From positions 1-64,000 of the forward strand of contig NZ_JAFBEC010000009.1 in NCBI RefSeq assembly GCF_016908595.1: a stretch of 64,000 bases of DNA, given 5' to 3'. Positions 9,575-17,633 of the stretch are shown here, in pieces. Position numbers and translations under genes: made by a program. How positions within the stretch are numbered: the first letter of the stretch is position 1; every line of letters starts with the position of its first letter. The notes under the pieces were generated by a model. It did not search any database. It was not told the DNA's origin and saw nothing but the letters and a program-made list of their open reading frames with translations. The DNA is from Geomicrobium sediminis (GTDB lineage Bacteria; Bacillota; Bacilli; Bacillales; Marinococcaceae).

Positions 9575-10113
9575 GGTAGAGGAAGTGACTAAACACAAGA
9601 GTTAATTATTTGATGTCAACTTAGTAAGAGGATCTTTTTGGGGATACTCTGAGATACCTGTAGTTTTAGGACATAGTAAGTAAAACAATATCAGCTAATG
9701 CTCTAAAATGGAGTAGATATCGTGTTCTACGATAAAATTTAGCTTTCACAAAGGGATAACTGCACTTTGAACCCCATTTTAACGGACAAAAATTCTGCGT
9801 AGAATTATTCCTTTGTCCATTAGACAGCTATTCTAAAGGAATTTAGCGGTCTATGTCCTATTTTTCACGCACCTCTGGCTTACCCCTTTTTACGATATAC
9901 ATGTTAGAAAAGCTGTTGTCAAAATTAAAAACAACAGCTTTAATTCATTACTAAGCTTTCAGTTTCACGAAGCTTCCTGCTACTGTTTTTGGAATGACCT
10001 GAAAAGTTTTTTGGTCTGAAAATTTTTTGAATACTAGGACTCTGTTTTCTGGGTTATCTACATATCTTTTTGATAGCTTCTATTTAAAGGATAGAACCCA
10101 TTAAGACTTGCTA
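9575..10113. other. Intergenic region with hairpins, no gene seen
   Basis: No credible coding frame. There is a nested inverted repeat at about 9782-9817 (GGACAAA...TTTGTCC around ATTCT/AGAAT) and a terminator-like hairpin at about 9911-9944 (AAGCTGTTGT...ACAACAGCTT, A-rich loop). The latter stem resembles the terminator at 38345. Confidence 0.5.
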
Positions 10114-10758
10114 TTATCTTTTTGGTTTGGTTTCCAAAATTACCTTAAAGAAGCCAGTGACATGTACTAACCATACTAAAACTATTAAGAGGAGAAATGG
10201 AATTCGAGCAAAATTGGGTAATGGGATGTGAAAGAACAAGAAATAAATCGTGTGTAGAACAACCAAAATGTAATATATGTGCACACGTTGTTGGAGGTAT
10301 TTCCAACCCTCTTTACCAAGAACTTTTATGCTCTTTTTATTCGAGGTCATGAAAAGTGCAAATACATAGAGTAAAGCGACGATGCCAATAAGGTTACCGA
10401 TGGCAAAGCCTGGATGAATGTCATAACGATTTGTCATGGGATTAAAGACAAAGAATAGCCTCATGAAGTCCCAATTAATCCAACCGTCAAAAATAATATA
10501 AACATGAGCAAAAGCCGTTATGGCCACCCAAATTCCTAACTGTTTCCTCCAGTGCAGCAGTAATTTCATGCCATTTCTGAACTTTGAAAATGAACCAAGA
10601 AGAAGAATTGCAACAATGTAAAGAACAGATATGTCAGCAAAAGCGCGGTTCCAGGCATGCATCGGATCCCAATCTCTTCTTAAAAAGAGAAACAAAGATA
10701 AAAGTACAGCGGTTAATAGTAGCAAAGTAATGTGTTTTTTTAGAGCACGTTCGTTCAC
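10114..10758 (-). CDS. Ferric reductase-like transmembrane protein
   Basis: 214 residues with about six membrane helices. It matches the ferric-reductase-like/MsrQ type membrane domain: a His in HWRKQLGIWVAITAFAHVYI and a His pair in the later helices (RVHIYYILVVLHTIYF), placed as heme b ligands across two helices. Such proteins pass electrons through the membrane to iron, oxygen or a periplasmic partner. There is no flavin/NAD domain, so a partner would be needed. The ATG at 10758 is preceded by AAAGGTG. A lone gene, followed 3' by the spoIIP terminator region. Confidence 0.8.
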   Translation of the reverse strand: MNERALKKHITLLLLTAVLLSLFLFLRRDWDPMHAWNRAFADISVLYIVAILLLGSFSKFRNGMKLLLHWRKQLGIWVAITAFAHVYIIFDGWINWDFMRLFFVFNPMTNRYDIHPGFAIGNLIGIVALLYVFALFMTSNKKSIKVLGKEGWKYLQQRVHIYYILVVLHTIYFLFFHIPLPNFARIPFLLLIVLVWLVHVTGFFKVILETKPKR

Positions 10759-11107
10759 CTTTTATTCAACCCTCTCATTATTTTTTTCAGTTGCGCACTA
10801 GTATAGATAAAATGTTTGTGAAAACTGTGGAGGATAGAAAAGTATTAAAACTTTATCGTTATAGATGCCGCGACTATCCTGTTTGTTGATAATGAAGCTT
10901 TGTAAATAAGTTTGAAATATCTTAGAGTTATTTCAGGGAGTGTCTTCCTCATTACTTCTGTTATGGTCATAGGAAGGGGATTGAGTAGATCCGCGAGATT
11001 AAATACGTTTTATTATCATGAATATAGTGAATATTATGGTGAGGTACATAGGTATGGGGTATCCAGTGTTTTTTACATAAGTCCCGTTGAAAAGGGGGTG
11101 AAAATAA
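10759..11107. other. Intergenic region with a doubtful short frame
   Basis: Holds the promoter side of the ferric-reductase-like gene and a 67-codon frame from a TTG at 10912 (LRVISGSVFLITSVMVIG, one possible helix). I see no ribosome binding site or family, and the frame ends on the start of the broken rhodanese gene. Probably debris. Confidence 0.35.
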
Positions 11108-11504
11108 ATGGGTAGTAGATATTTTGTTCTTTTTTGTTTTGGCGACGGTAACCTTAGTATTTCTTCTTACAGATTAATCCATCTAAGGGTGATGAGAGTA
11201 AGGCATGGGAAGAAATTAATCAAGATGAGGTAATGGCGGGGATTGGTGATGAGACTGTTGAATTGGTTGATTTGCTTTAAAAAGAGCTTTACGAGGAAGG
11301 GCATATCCCTGATTCCATTCTTATACCCTATAATTTGAACAGCGCTATCACGAACTGAACGCTGATAAACGCATTATTTTAATTTGCCATACAGGGCGTA
11401 TGGGGGTCGAAAGCGCAGAATTTCTTGTTGATCAAGGTTTTGATGATGTTACCAACTTTAGTGGTGGTATGGCCGTTGGGGAAGGGCCATTGGAAAAATA
11501 TTGA
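11108..11504 (+). pseudogene. Rhodanese-domain membrane protein, decayed copy of the gene at 38.8-39.2 kb
   Basis: An ATG at 11108 after AGGGGGTG starts a short hydrophobic segment, but the frame is broken by TAA after VELVDLL and by a small deletion near 11330. In pieces it reads ELYEEGHIPDSILIPY, then NADKRIILICHTGRMG and FLVDQGFDDVTNF, the same as the intact gene on the minus strand at 38769-39179. From about 11335 to 11490 the two copies are almost identical at DNA level, while the N-terminal parts differ strongly. So this is a recent partial duplicate or conversion tract. It lies directly left of the mercury transposon. Confidence 0.85.
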
Positions 11505-11648
11505 AAGTTTAGCTTTGAATAAAGTTTGATCTAAAATATCTCACAAAACTGTATATTACCGTAAACAAAAAGAACCCATTTGGAAATACTCTGTAAAATC
11601 AAGGATAAGTGAATGTACCTTTTTATTGGCAGAGTAGTGATTAACTTT

Positions 11649-11680
11649 AATGTCAGACATTAAATATAAATTTAAGTACA
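11649..11680 (+). repeat. Candidate left end repeat of the transposon
   Basis: AATGTCAGACATTAAATA followed by TAAAT and AGTACA; it recurs with few changes at 19870-19904 in the same orientation. Its core is itself a palindrome (AATGTC A GACATT). Confidence 0.45.
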
Positions 11681-11708
11681 TCACTTGTATATAGTGGTGT
11701 ACTTTTTG
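11674..11708 (+). terminator. Hairpin with T-run, likely terminator
   Basis: AAGTACATCACT and AGTGGTGTACTT form a 12-pair stem with one G-T pair, followed by TTTTTG. It would insulate the transposon genes from upstream transcription. Confidence 0.6.
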
Positions 11709-11829
11709 TATATTAGACGTCTAAATGACCTCATATACTACTACAACACCTTTAATTACCGAAATATAAAAGTAATGGTATTATAGGTACATATGTTCTT
11801 AATTTGAATTCTTCCAGGAGGTGTTTATT

Positions 11830-12255
11830 TTGAAGGATATTACAGTAAAAGAAGTTTCTGAACTCTTAGGAAAACACGAAGAAACAATCAAGCGATGGAT
11901 TCGATCAGGTAAATTTCCAAACTCATACAGAAATAGTGATAAAGAAGGTTGGAGAATTGTTGAATCGGATTTATTAGAATTAACTAAGGGTCTGCCTATT
12001 CCTAAACCAGAACAACCAGTCGAGAAAATGGAATCTGACTTTAATGAAACAGAGTTAGTCAGACTGGCTTATCAAACTGTTAATCTTACTACCCCAACAG
12101 ATGAAATTTTATCTATCCTTTCCGTAGTAGGGATAAAACGCACACTAGAGATTCTTCTTATTATGCAGCAATCAGCAACAAAAGTGAAAGACCCTGACGG
12201 GTTGATCAGGAAAGCAATACGTGAAAATTGTAAACCAACTCCAATTCATAATTAA
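11830..12255 (+). CDS. Helix-turn-helix protein of the transposon, excisionase-like
   Basis: 141 residues. The first 50 form a MerR/excisionase-type helix-turn-helix (TVKEVSELLGKHEETIKRWIRSGKFPNS, then a WRI wing segment). The rest is helical and unrecognised. I start it at the TTG at 11830, which has AGGAGGTG 6-7 bases upstream; the GTG at 11821 overlaps that site. It lies upstream of the recombinases in the same direction and may control them or direct excision; this is inference. Confidence 0.7.
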   Translation: MKDITVKEVSELLGKHEETIKRWIRSGKFPNSYRNSDKEGWRIVESDLLELTKGLPIPKPEQPVEKMESDFNETELVRLAYQTVNLTTPTDEILSILSVVGIKRTLEILLIMQQSATKVKDPDGLIRKAIRENCKPTPIHN

Positions 12256-12359
12256 AATAAATCAAGAAAAAGATTAAACGAATTAACTCAGCTAGAATTT
12301 GAAAGTAGTTTGGCTTAAAGAATAAAATTTTTATATAAAACTGTCTATAGGTGATTTAA

Positions 12360-13709
12360 TTGGGAAACTATCAGTATTACTATTGCCCCAAAGGAATTGA
12401 AAGTCGCTATGAATTATTGGTCTTTAATGGTGAAAGAGAGCCTTTTCTTCCTTTGACGGATCATTACCACGATTGTATAGGTAGAATTGACAAAAGCTCT
12501 GCACTTTCGTATTTGAAATGCCTTCTTCCTTTCTTTAGTTGGCTAGACAACTATAGTAACTATCAAGGAAAAAGGGCTAATTGGAATGATCCTCCTGAAC
12601 CCATTCGAGTAGCTGTAGAAGATTATCTTATGAATGAGATGGATTGCAAAGTTCGTGAAAAGGATACCTTTCGATTAGTTAATCGAACAAGCAAAAGCCC
12701 CAATACGGTAAATCGTTTTCTCTCAGCGTTGAAATCATTTTATAAATCTCTTATTCGATTAAAACAGTACAACTATTCAAATCCTTTAATTGATTCATAT
12801 TCGATTCTAGATGAATATAAAAGTCAAACCGAAGGTGCAAGAAAGGATAAACCAAGAATGCCATCCGAAGCAGGAACGGAAGACGCTACACCATATAGAA
12901 GATTGACTGATTCATATTTTAAGCTAATTAACGAAGAGTGGCAGCCCGAAATTATTGATGATCCTTATCTCCCTTCTCAGGTCTATCAAGCAGGGAAAAA
13001 GGCAAACTGGTCACTAAGGGAATTGGTTATAGCCCGTATGCTTTTTGAAACAGGAGCAAGAGCATCAGAGGTTATCGAATTAACTATCGGTGATTATCGC
13101 TCACGTAAAAATTTTCAAGAAGTCAGTGCGTTTAACAAAGGAAGTCACGGTAAAAGAGTAAAATTTCTTCGATTTAGCAAAGACACTGTAAAGTTGCTGA
13201 TGCGGTACATCAATAATGAGCGTGTGAAGTATGACGAGTTACAAAGAACTTTTAATTCATTGCCAAATGATGCTCCCATATTTCTTACGGAACTAGGTAC
13301 ACCCTTTTCGTATGAAGCTTGGTATTACCACTGGAGCAGAGCTATAGAAGAATGCGAGATTAAGTTAAATCCACATAAAACAAGGCACTGGTTTGTTACT
13401 ACGAGATTACGAGAGATATATAACACTTCGAAAACAGAAGCTGAAATTAAACAAAGGACAAATGAACTTATCAAGTACATAAAGTGGAAAAATGCAGATA
13501 CCATAAAGGTTTACGAACATTATTTTGATGAAGAAAAACATCGTGAAGCTCACGATCAATTGTTAGAAAATATGGCAAAGTTAGAAAAAGAGTATATAGA
13601 GCAAACGAAACACAACCGAAAGAAAACCCCTACCCTAACTGTTATAGAAAGTAATAAGGATATTGAAATAGAATCTGAACTACAAGAATTTTTAGATGGA
13701 TTGGAGTGA
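12360..13709 (+). CDS. tnpA: Tyrosine recombinase, TnpA-like (Tn554 type)
   Basis: 449 residues. An N-terminal core-binding region (about 40-150, SPNTVNRFLSALKSFYKSL) is followed by the catalytic domain. Active-site parts are ARMLFETGARASEV (first Arg), NPHKTRHWFVTTRL (His-x-x-Arg) and the Tyr in VYEHYFDEE. It cuts and joins DNA strands through a phosphotyrosine bond to move the element. TTG start after AGGTGA. The stop overlaps the start of the next recombinase by four bases, so the two are translationally coupled. Confidence 0.85.
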   Translation: MGNYQYYYCPKGIESRYELLVFNGEREPFLPLTDHYHDCIGRIDKSSALSYLKCLLPFFSWLDNYSNYQGKRANWNDPPEPIRVAVEDYLMNEMDCKVREKDTFRLVNRTSKSPNTVNRFLSALKSFYKSLIRLKQYNYSNPLIDSYSILDEYKSQTEGARKDKPRMPSEAGTEDATPYRRLTDSYFKLINEEWQPEIIDDPYLPSQVYQAGKKANWSLRELVIARMLFETGARASEVIELTIGDYRSRKNFQEVSAFNKGSHGKRVKFLRFSKDTVKLLMRYINNERVKYDELQRTFNSLPNDAPIFLTELGTPFSYEAWYYHWSRAIEECEIKLNPHKTRHWFVTTRLREIYNTSKTEAEIKQRTNELIKYIKWKNADTIKVYEHYFDEEKHREAHDQLLENMAKLEKEYIEQTKHNRKKTPTLTVIESNKDIEIESELQEFLDGLE

Positions 13710-15850
13710 GTATATTGGTTGTAGCAACCCTTAAACCTCAATCACCTTTTTACGAGCAATTATTAGGTAAAGTTGATGAAAAACTTTTGCATTTTCGTGA
13801 TGCTAGAGAGTATTTTGTTTTGGATAAAATGAACGAAGAGTATTTGAAATACTATATTAATAAGGTGGTAGACAAGCCTTGGAACAATCATATGTTCCTC
13901 GCTATTATAGTTTATTTTGAAAAAAATACAGATGTTAGGACAATTTATAAAGTACTCGCTGATATTAACCCACGATTATGTAATTTGTTTAAATACTTTC
14001 ATTTAACGAAAATGAAAGAACTCAATATCGAAACGCATATGTACCAATACTTTAAGGGTTCTTTTTTTAAAGAACACTCGGATAATATGAGGTCTAGGTT
14101 TTTATCAAGTTATAGAAGTTGTTCTTATGCAACAAAAAAATGGGTTTCAACGAAAATCCCTGAAGAACAACAATATTATTTTGAACAGTTTCTATTTCAA
14201 ATGCCATCTTACGATTCAAGGGATTTTACTTTTACAAAATCAGCTAAAGAACAAGCTCGAAACACTCGTAAGAGTGAAACGGACGCTATTGTGCCTTTAC
14301 TTCCTCAAATCCGAGCAGAAGGACACTTTCGCTGGAATCAAATAACTCGACTGCGGGATGCTTATTTAAAAGCCTGTGAGCAAGCTAAAACATTAAATGA
14401 AATTCTTCCCTTAGATTACTATTACGATGAACCTGAACGGGTTGGTGAACGCTTTTATTTTCGTCTGTGGGACAGGTCTTCGTTTGTATTAAATCATCAA
14501 CAACATTTTAAATCAGCGACTATAAAATCAGCAATCAACCGCACTAGCTATTATTCAGAAGAAAATAATCATTACTTCGTGGAGTTTATCAAAGCAGAAC
14601 GATTGAAAGATGATGAGGAGGCAGAAGGACTATGGTTCACTGAGCTATTTGAAAATAAACTTATTGGAACGTGGTTTCAAAATTCGTGTGATGATGAGTT
14701 AAAACAGAAACGAGACTTTCTTTTTTCGTGGGGATATGGTGAAGCTAATTCTAATAGTAACCCTGTACCCTTTGAATCCAACCATAAAGGAATACTCACA
14801 TCAAGTAAATTTGTCTCTCTCCATCAAGACAAAGCTGAAGGCATTTTGTTTGATGTAGAGCCTATTTATGCAGCAGCAACCTTCGGTTTATTGACATTAG
14901 ATATATGTACTACAACTGGTGCTAGAATAAATGAATTCTTGCAAATTAGCTACACTAGTGAATGCATCAAAACTGTAAAGGTAGATAATAAATATAGATA
15001 TTTTTTTTACGCTATTCCAAAAGGTCGTGACGAATTAGAAGCTTTTTATATCAGCAAACAAACAATGGAAATACTACAATCGGTTCGCTTGATGCTACAA
15101 ACTCATTACAACACAGATAAAATTCCAAGCGTTAAATATCGTGATGAACGAAAACATCTATTCCCTGATGCTAAACCTTATTTTTTTCAGTATCACAATC
15201 AAGCATTTCATAAATTTACGATTTGGGCATCTCTTCGTTTTTTATTACACGGTCAACATATAGAAACACAAGAAGGAAAAGTTGTTGTAGTGAAAACACA
15301 CCTTTTACGCCACGCTTTTGCCACCGAAGCTGTTCAGCGACAAAAGTTACCAATAGACATCGTAGCAAAGATATTACACCAAAGAGATATAGGCGTAACT
15401 GGTTATTATTCTGAGCCTACACCGAGTCAAATAGCTCAATCAGTCAGTGATTTGCACGATGTTATATCTGACTATATAGATATTGATGAGGCTGTGTTGC
15501 GAGATCCTGAAGAACTTGAAAAAGAACTTGAAGAATATAAAGAAAAAGTTGGTGTGTTCAATAATGTTATCGGAGGAACTTGTGTCACTGATCACGTCTG
15601 TCCAATTAAAATGGCGTGTTTAGGTTGCCAAGCAAAAATTCCTGAACCTGAAAAGAAACACGAATTATTGGAAGTTATTGAGTTATCAAAAGACATGGAG
15701 AAACGATTTAGCGCAATGGGTTTAACGGTTGAAGTGAAAAAAGCAAAAGCGATGCGAAAACACGCTCGTACTGAGTTAAAAGAAATAGAACTTATTGAAA
15801 AGTATAGGGAGGAACAAAAGTATGAGCCAGATATTCAAATCAAAAAATGA
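13706..15850 (+). CDS. tnpB: Tyrosine recombinase, TnpB-like (Tn554 type)
   Basis: 714 residues, the long partner recombinase of Tn554-type elements. The catalytic domain lies in about 390-590: TTGARINEFLQISY (Arg), VKTHLLRHAFATEAV (His-x-x-Arg) and the Tyr in GVTGYYSEPTPSQ. After it comes a Cys cluster (CVTDHVCPIKMACLGC, near residue 635) that could hold a metal, as in TnpB proteins. The GTG at 13706 overlaps the tnpA stop. Two recombinases acting together is the hallmark of this transposon family. Confidence 0.85.
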   Translation: MSILVVATLKPQSPFYEQLLGKVDEKLLHFRDAREYFVLDKMNEEYLKYYINKVVDKPWNNHMFLAIIVYFEKNTDVRTIYKVLADINPRLCNLFKYFHLTKMKELNIETHMYQYFKGSFFKEHSDNMRSRFLSSYRSCSYATKKWVSTKIPEEQQYYFEQFLFQMPSYDSRDFTFTKSAKEQARNTRKSETDAIVPLLPQIRAEGHFRWNQITRLRDAYLKACEQAKTLNEILPLDYYYDEPERVGERFYFRLWDRSSFVLNHQQHFKSATIKSAINRTSYYSEENNHYFVEFIKAERLKDDEEAEGLWFTELFENKLIGTWFQNSCDDELKQKRDFLFSWGYGEANSNSNPVPFESNHKGILTSSKFVSLHQDKAEGILFDVEPIYAAATFGLLTLDICTTTGARINEFLQISYTSECIKTVKVDNKYRYFFYAIPKGRDELEAFYISKQTMEILQSVRLMLQTHYNTDKIPSVKYRDERKHLFPDAKPYFFQYHNQAFHKFTIWASLRFLLHGQHIETQEGKVVVVKTHLLRHAFATEAVQRQKLPIDIVAKILHQRDIGVTGYYSEPTPSQIAQSVSDLHDVISDYIDIDEAVLRDPEELEKELEEYKEKVGVFNNVIGGTCVTDHVCPIKMACLGCQAKIPEPEKKHELLEVIELSKDMEKRFSAMGLTVEVKKAKAMRKHARTELKEIELIEKYREEQKYEPDIQIKK

Positions 15851-16295
15851 ACCAGTTTGGCTAAAAGAAAGTCATCAAATGCGTAGTAATCGTTCAGTTC
15901 AAATAGGCAAACAATCAATTGATCAATTGATTAAAAATGGTAATCCGATTACATATACAACAATCGCTGAACAATCGAAAGAAATCGACCCCGAAGGGAA
16001 AGGAATTCACCCAAACACCATTCGTACAAACTCAGAGTTATATGAGTATTACAAGCAACATAGTAAAACTTATAAACAAAAAAAGAATAGCAAAAATACA
16101 GTGTTTAACCATTCCATTTCCAGAGAGGATTTGGAATTTTCCAAAATAAAACCTAGTCGTAATCCTGATAATTTGAGAAGGAAATATATGAAATTAACAA
16201 AGGAAGAACTTGTCCAAAGGCTAATTCTCGCAGAAGAATATATTGCAGAAAATAATACAAAATGGGTTACGAGTTTCTTTGAATCGTTTAAGTAA
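15822..16295 (+). CDS. tnpC: TnpC-like accessory transposition protein
   Basis: 157 residues starting at an ATG with GGGAGGA upstream, overlapping the end of tnpB by 29 bases; an earlier in-frame start at 15795 is less likely. It is basic, with a helix-turn-helix-like part (ITYTTIAEQSKEI, then IHPNTIRTNSELYEYY) and a C-terminal helix LTKEELVQRLILAEEYIAEN. In Tn554 the third small gene affects orientation and frequency of transposition; the same role here is inferred from position and size. Confidence 0.7.
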   Translation: MSQIFKSKNEPVWLKESHQMRSNRSVQIGKQSIDQLIKNGNPITYTTIAEQSKEIDPEGKGIHPNTIRTNSELYEYYKQHSKTYKQKKNSKNTVFNHSISREDLEFSKIKPSRNPDNLRRKYMKLTKEELVQRLILAEEYIAENNTKWVTSFFESFK

Positions 16296-16361
16296 ATGTT
16301 GTTGTAAAAACTTTTTCTAAAGGCTGTTTTCGTAAAATTTGTTGTTTTGGATAAATAGTGT

Positions 16362-16392
16362 TATTCAACAATCGGGCCAGATTGTGGAATAA
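16362..16392. repeat. Palindromic repeat A, left of the mer operon
   Basis: TATTCAACAATC and GATTGTGGAATA flank GGGCCA, an imperfect palindrome. Relatives occur at 19730-19760 and 20020-20046. Together with repeat B it forms the order A-B on the left and B-A on the right of the mer genes. Confidence 0.6.
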
Positions 16393-16399
16393 CTCTTAT

Positions 16400-16428
16400 A
16401 TTGCGTAGTAGACTTAATACTGCGCAAT
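16400..16428. repeat. Palindromic repeat B, left of the mer operon
   Basis: ATTGCGTAGTA and TACTGCGCAAT (one mismatch) around a 7-base loop. A related, weaker hairpin is at 19698-19725. Confidence 0.5.
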
Positions 16429-16640
16429 AAATAATTGTTTTAGAAAGAATGTCATTAGCAAAGAAGTAGCGGAAATAGTGGATGCTTAAACGTGCCTAGT
16501 ATGCAATAACTTTAAAAAACAAAAATATTTTTAAAGTATCTTTTAACTCTGTCCTCATAAATAGAAACAGATCTCTTTTTATTTAGAGTACAACTATCAG
16601 TTGAATATTGAACGAGAAAACATACATAATGAAGTTATCC

Positions 16641-16672
16641 TTGACCGTGTACTATGGTACGCGGTTTATTAT
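16641..16672 (+). promoter_or_regulatory. MerR-type promoter and operator of the mer operon
   Basis: A -35 box TTGACC (16641-16646) and a -10 box TATTAT (16667-16672) are 20 bases apart, the over-long spacing that MerR regulators correct by twisting the DNA when they bind Hg(II). Between and over them lies a dyad ACCGTGTAC / GTACGCGGT, the expected MerR binding site. It drives merR and all following genes. The transcript would start about at 16679, very close to the merR ribosome binding site. Confidence 0.8.
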
Positions 16673-16690
16673 ATTCCTAGAGGTGAAAAA

Positions 16691-17086
16691 ATGAGTTATC
16701 GTATAAGTGCATTTGCAAAAAAGTGTGGAGTAAATAAAGAGACCATTAGATATTATGAAAAAAAGAATTTATTACAAGAACCATTAAAAACAAATGCTGG
16801 TTATCGGATATATTCAGATGAAGATGTGAAGCGGGTAGGTTTTATTAAAAGAATGCAAGAGCTTGGTTTTTCTTTAAGTGAAATTTTTACATTACTTGGG
16901 GTTGTAGATAAAGAAGTTCGCTGTGAAGATATGTTTGAATTTGTATCTAAAAAAGAAGAGGAAGTTCAAAAACAAATAGAGGATTTAAAGCGAATTGAAA
17001 CGATGTTAAAAGATTTAAAAAGGCGATGTCCAGATGAAAAACAATTACATGCCTGCCCAATAATTGAAACATTGATTGAGCAGTAA
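16691..17086 (+). CDS. merR: Mercury-responsive regulator MerR
   Basis: 131 residues. The N-terminal winged helix-turn-helix (ISAFAKKCGVNKETIRYYEKK) is followed by the long dimerisation helix. Cys78, Cys113 and Cys122 sit where MerR has its three Hg(II)-binding cysteines (RCEDMF, RRCPDE, HACPII). Without mercury it represses; with Hg(II) it activates the promoter just upstream. I start it at the ATG at 16691, which follows AGAGGTG; the longer frame from 16601 would include the promoter. First gene of the operon, as in other Gram-positive mer loci. Confidence 0.93.
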   Translation: MSYRISAFAKKCGVNKETIRYYEKKNLLQEPLKTNAGYRIYSDEDVKRVGFIKRMQELGFSLSEIFTLLGVVDKEVRCEDMFEFVSKKEEEVQKQIEDLKRIETMLKDLKRRCPDEKQLHACPIIETLIEQ

Positions 17087-17102
17087 CAAAAGGAGTTTTT
17101 TT

Positions 17103-17324
17103 ATGAAACATAAAAAGACCTTTATTGCAGGATTGATAGGTACATTTGTTGTTTTGTTATGTTGTGCTACACCTATATTAGTTATTTTATTAGGTGCTGT
17201 TGGATTAGGGGCGATAACAGGCTATTTGGATTATGTTCTGATTCCTGTTTTAGCCGTTTTTCTTGGTTTAACTTTTTATGCTTATTCTAAATATGAAAAA
17301 TCAAATAAAAATAAGGAGATGTAA
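17103..17324 (+). CDS. merF: Mercury transport protein MerF
   Basis: 73 residues with two membrane helices and a basic C-terminus. The Cys pair in VVLLCCATPILVILLGAVGL is the mercury-binding pair of the MerF family; the GYLDYVLIPVLAVF segment is also typical. It carries Hg(II) across the membrane towards MerA. The second Cys pair of some MerF proteins is absent. AAGGAG precedes the ATG at 17103; the merR stop lies 16 bases upstream. Unlike merT and merP behind it, it keeps ordinary cysteines. Confidence 0.88.
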   Translation: MKHKKTFIAGLIGTFVVLLCCATPILVILLGAVGLGAITGYLDYVLIPVLAVFLGLTFYAYSKYEKSNKNKEM

Positions 17325-17327
17325 AAA

Positions 17328-17630
17328 ATGAAAGAAAGAGTTGTTGCAATTGCTTCGATGTTTTCAGCTTTTTTAGCTAGTCTATGTTGAATTGGCTTAG
17401 CGATTTTGATACCACTTGGTCTAAGTGGTTTAGCTGGAACACTTGCAGTTACGTTTGCTCCATATCGAATGTTGTTTATCGTTATTACGGTTATTATGCT
17501 TTCTATCGCTCATTTACTTGTATGGAAACAAAAAAATAGTTCAAAGAAGAAAACGAAAAAGTTGTTATGGATTAGCACAATCGTTTCTGGAGCAATGCTT
17601 ATCTATACATTATTTAGTCAGGGGATATAA
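17328..17630 (+). CDS. merT: MerT-like mercury transporter, predicted selenoprotein (UGA at codon 21)
   Basis: The ATG at 17328 follows AAGGAG and the frame runs 100 codons to a TAA at 17628, with a single in-frame TGA at 17388-17390. Around it the protein reads FSAFLASLC-U-IGLAILIPLGLSG; MerT proteins have a Cys-Cys pair there in helix 1, so TGA replaces the second Hg-binding Cys. Three membrane helices follow as in MerT (about 8-38, 47-66 and 80-96). A perfect stem-loop with GGTCT in its loop starts 20 bases after the TGA (next entry). I read residue 21 as selenocysteine. The alternative, a nonsense mutation, is less likely because merP has the same substitution. Three bases separate it from merF and three from merP. 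Confidence 0.85.
17411..17429 (+). promoter_or_regulatory. Candidate bacterial SECIS element in merT
   Basis: ACCACTT, loop GGTCT, AAGTGGT: seven perfect pairs. The stem begins 20 bases and the GGTC loop 27 bases after the TGA codon. SelB recognises a hairpin at such a distance whose apical loop has conserved G and U; the loop of Escherichia coli fdhF also contains GGUC. Caveat: it overlaps codons of the conserved PLGLSG segment, so part of it is fixed by the protein. Confidence 0.75.
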
Positions 17631-17633
17631 GGC

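Noticed and set aside
11277-11279. Stop in the rhodanese copy at 11.1 kb as another Sec codon
   Set aside because: It is TAA, not at the catalytic Cys, and the copy has further damage.
17406-17630. Taking the MerT gene as a short ORF that begins after the TGA
   Set aside because: It would lose the first helix and the mercury-binding pair and has no ribosome binding site, while the ATG at 17328 has one.
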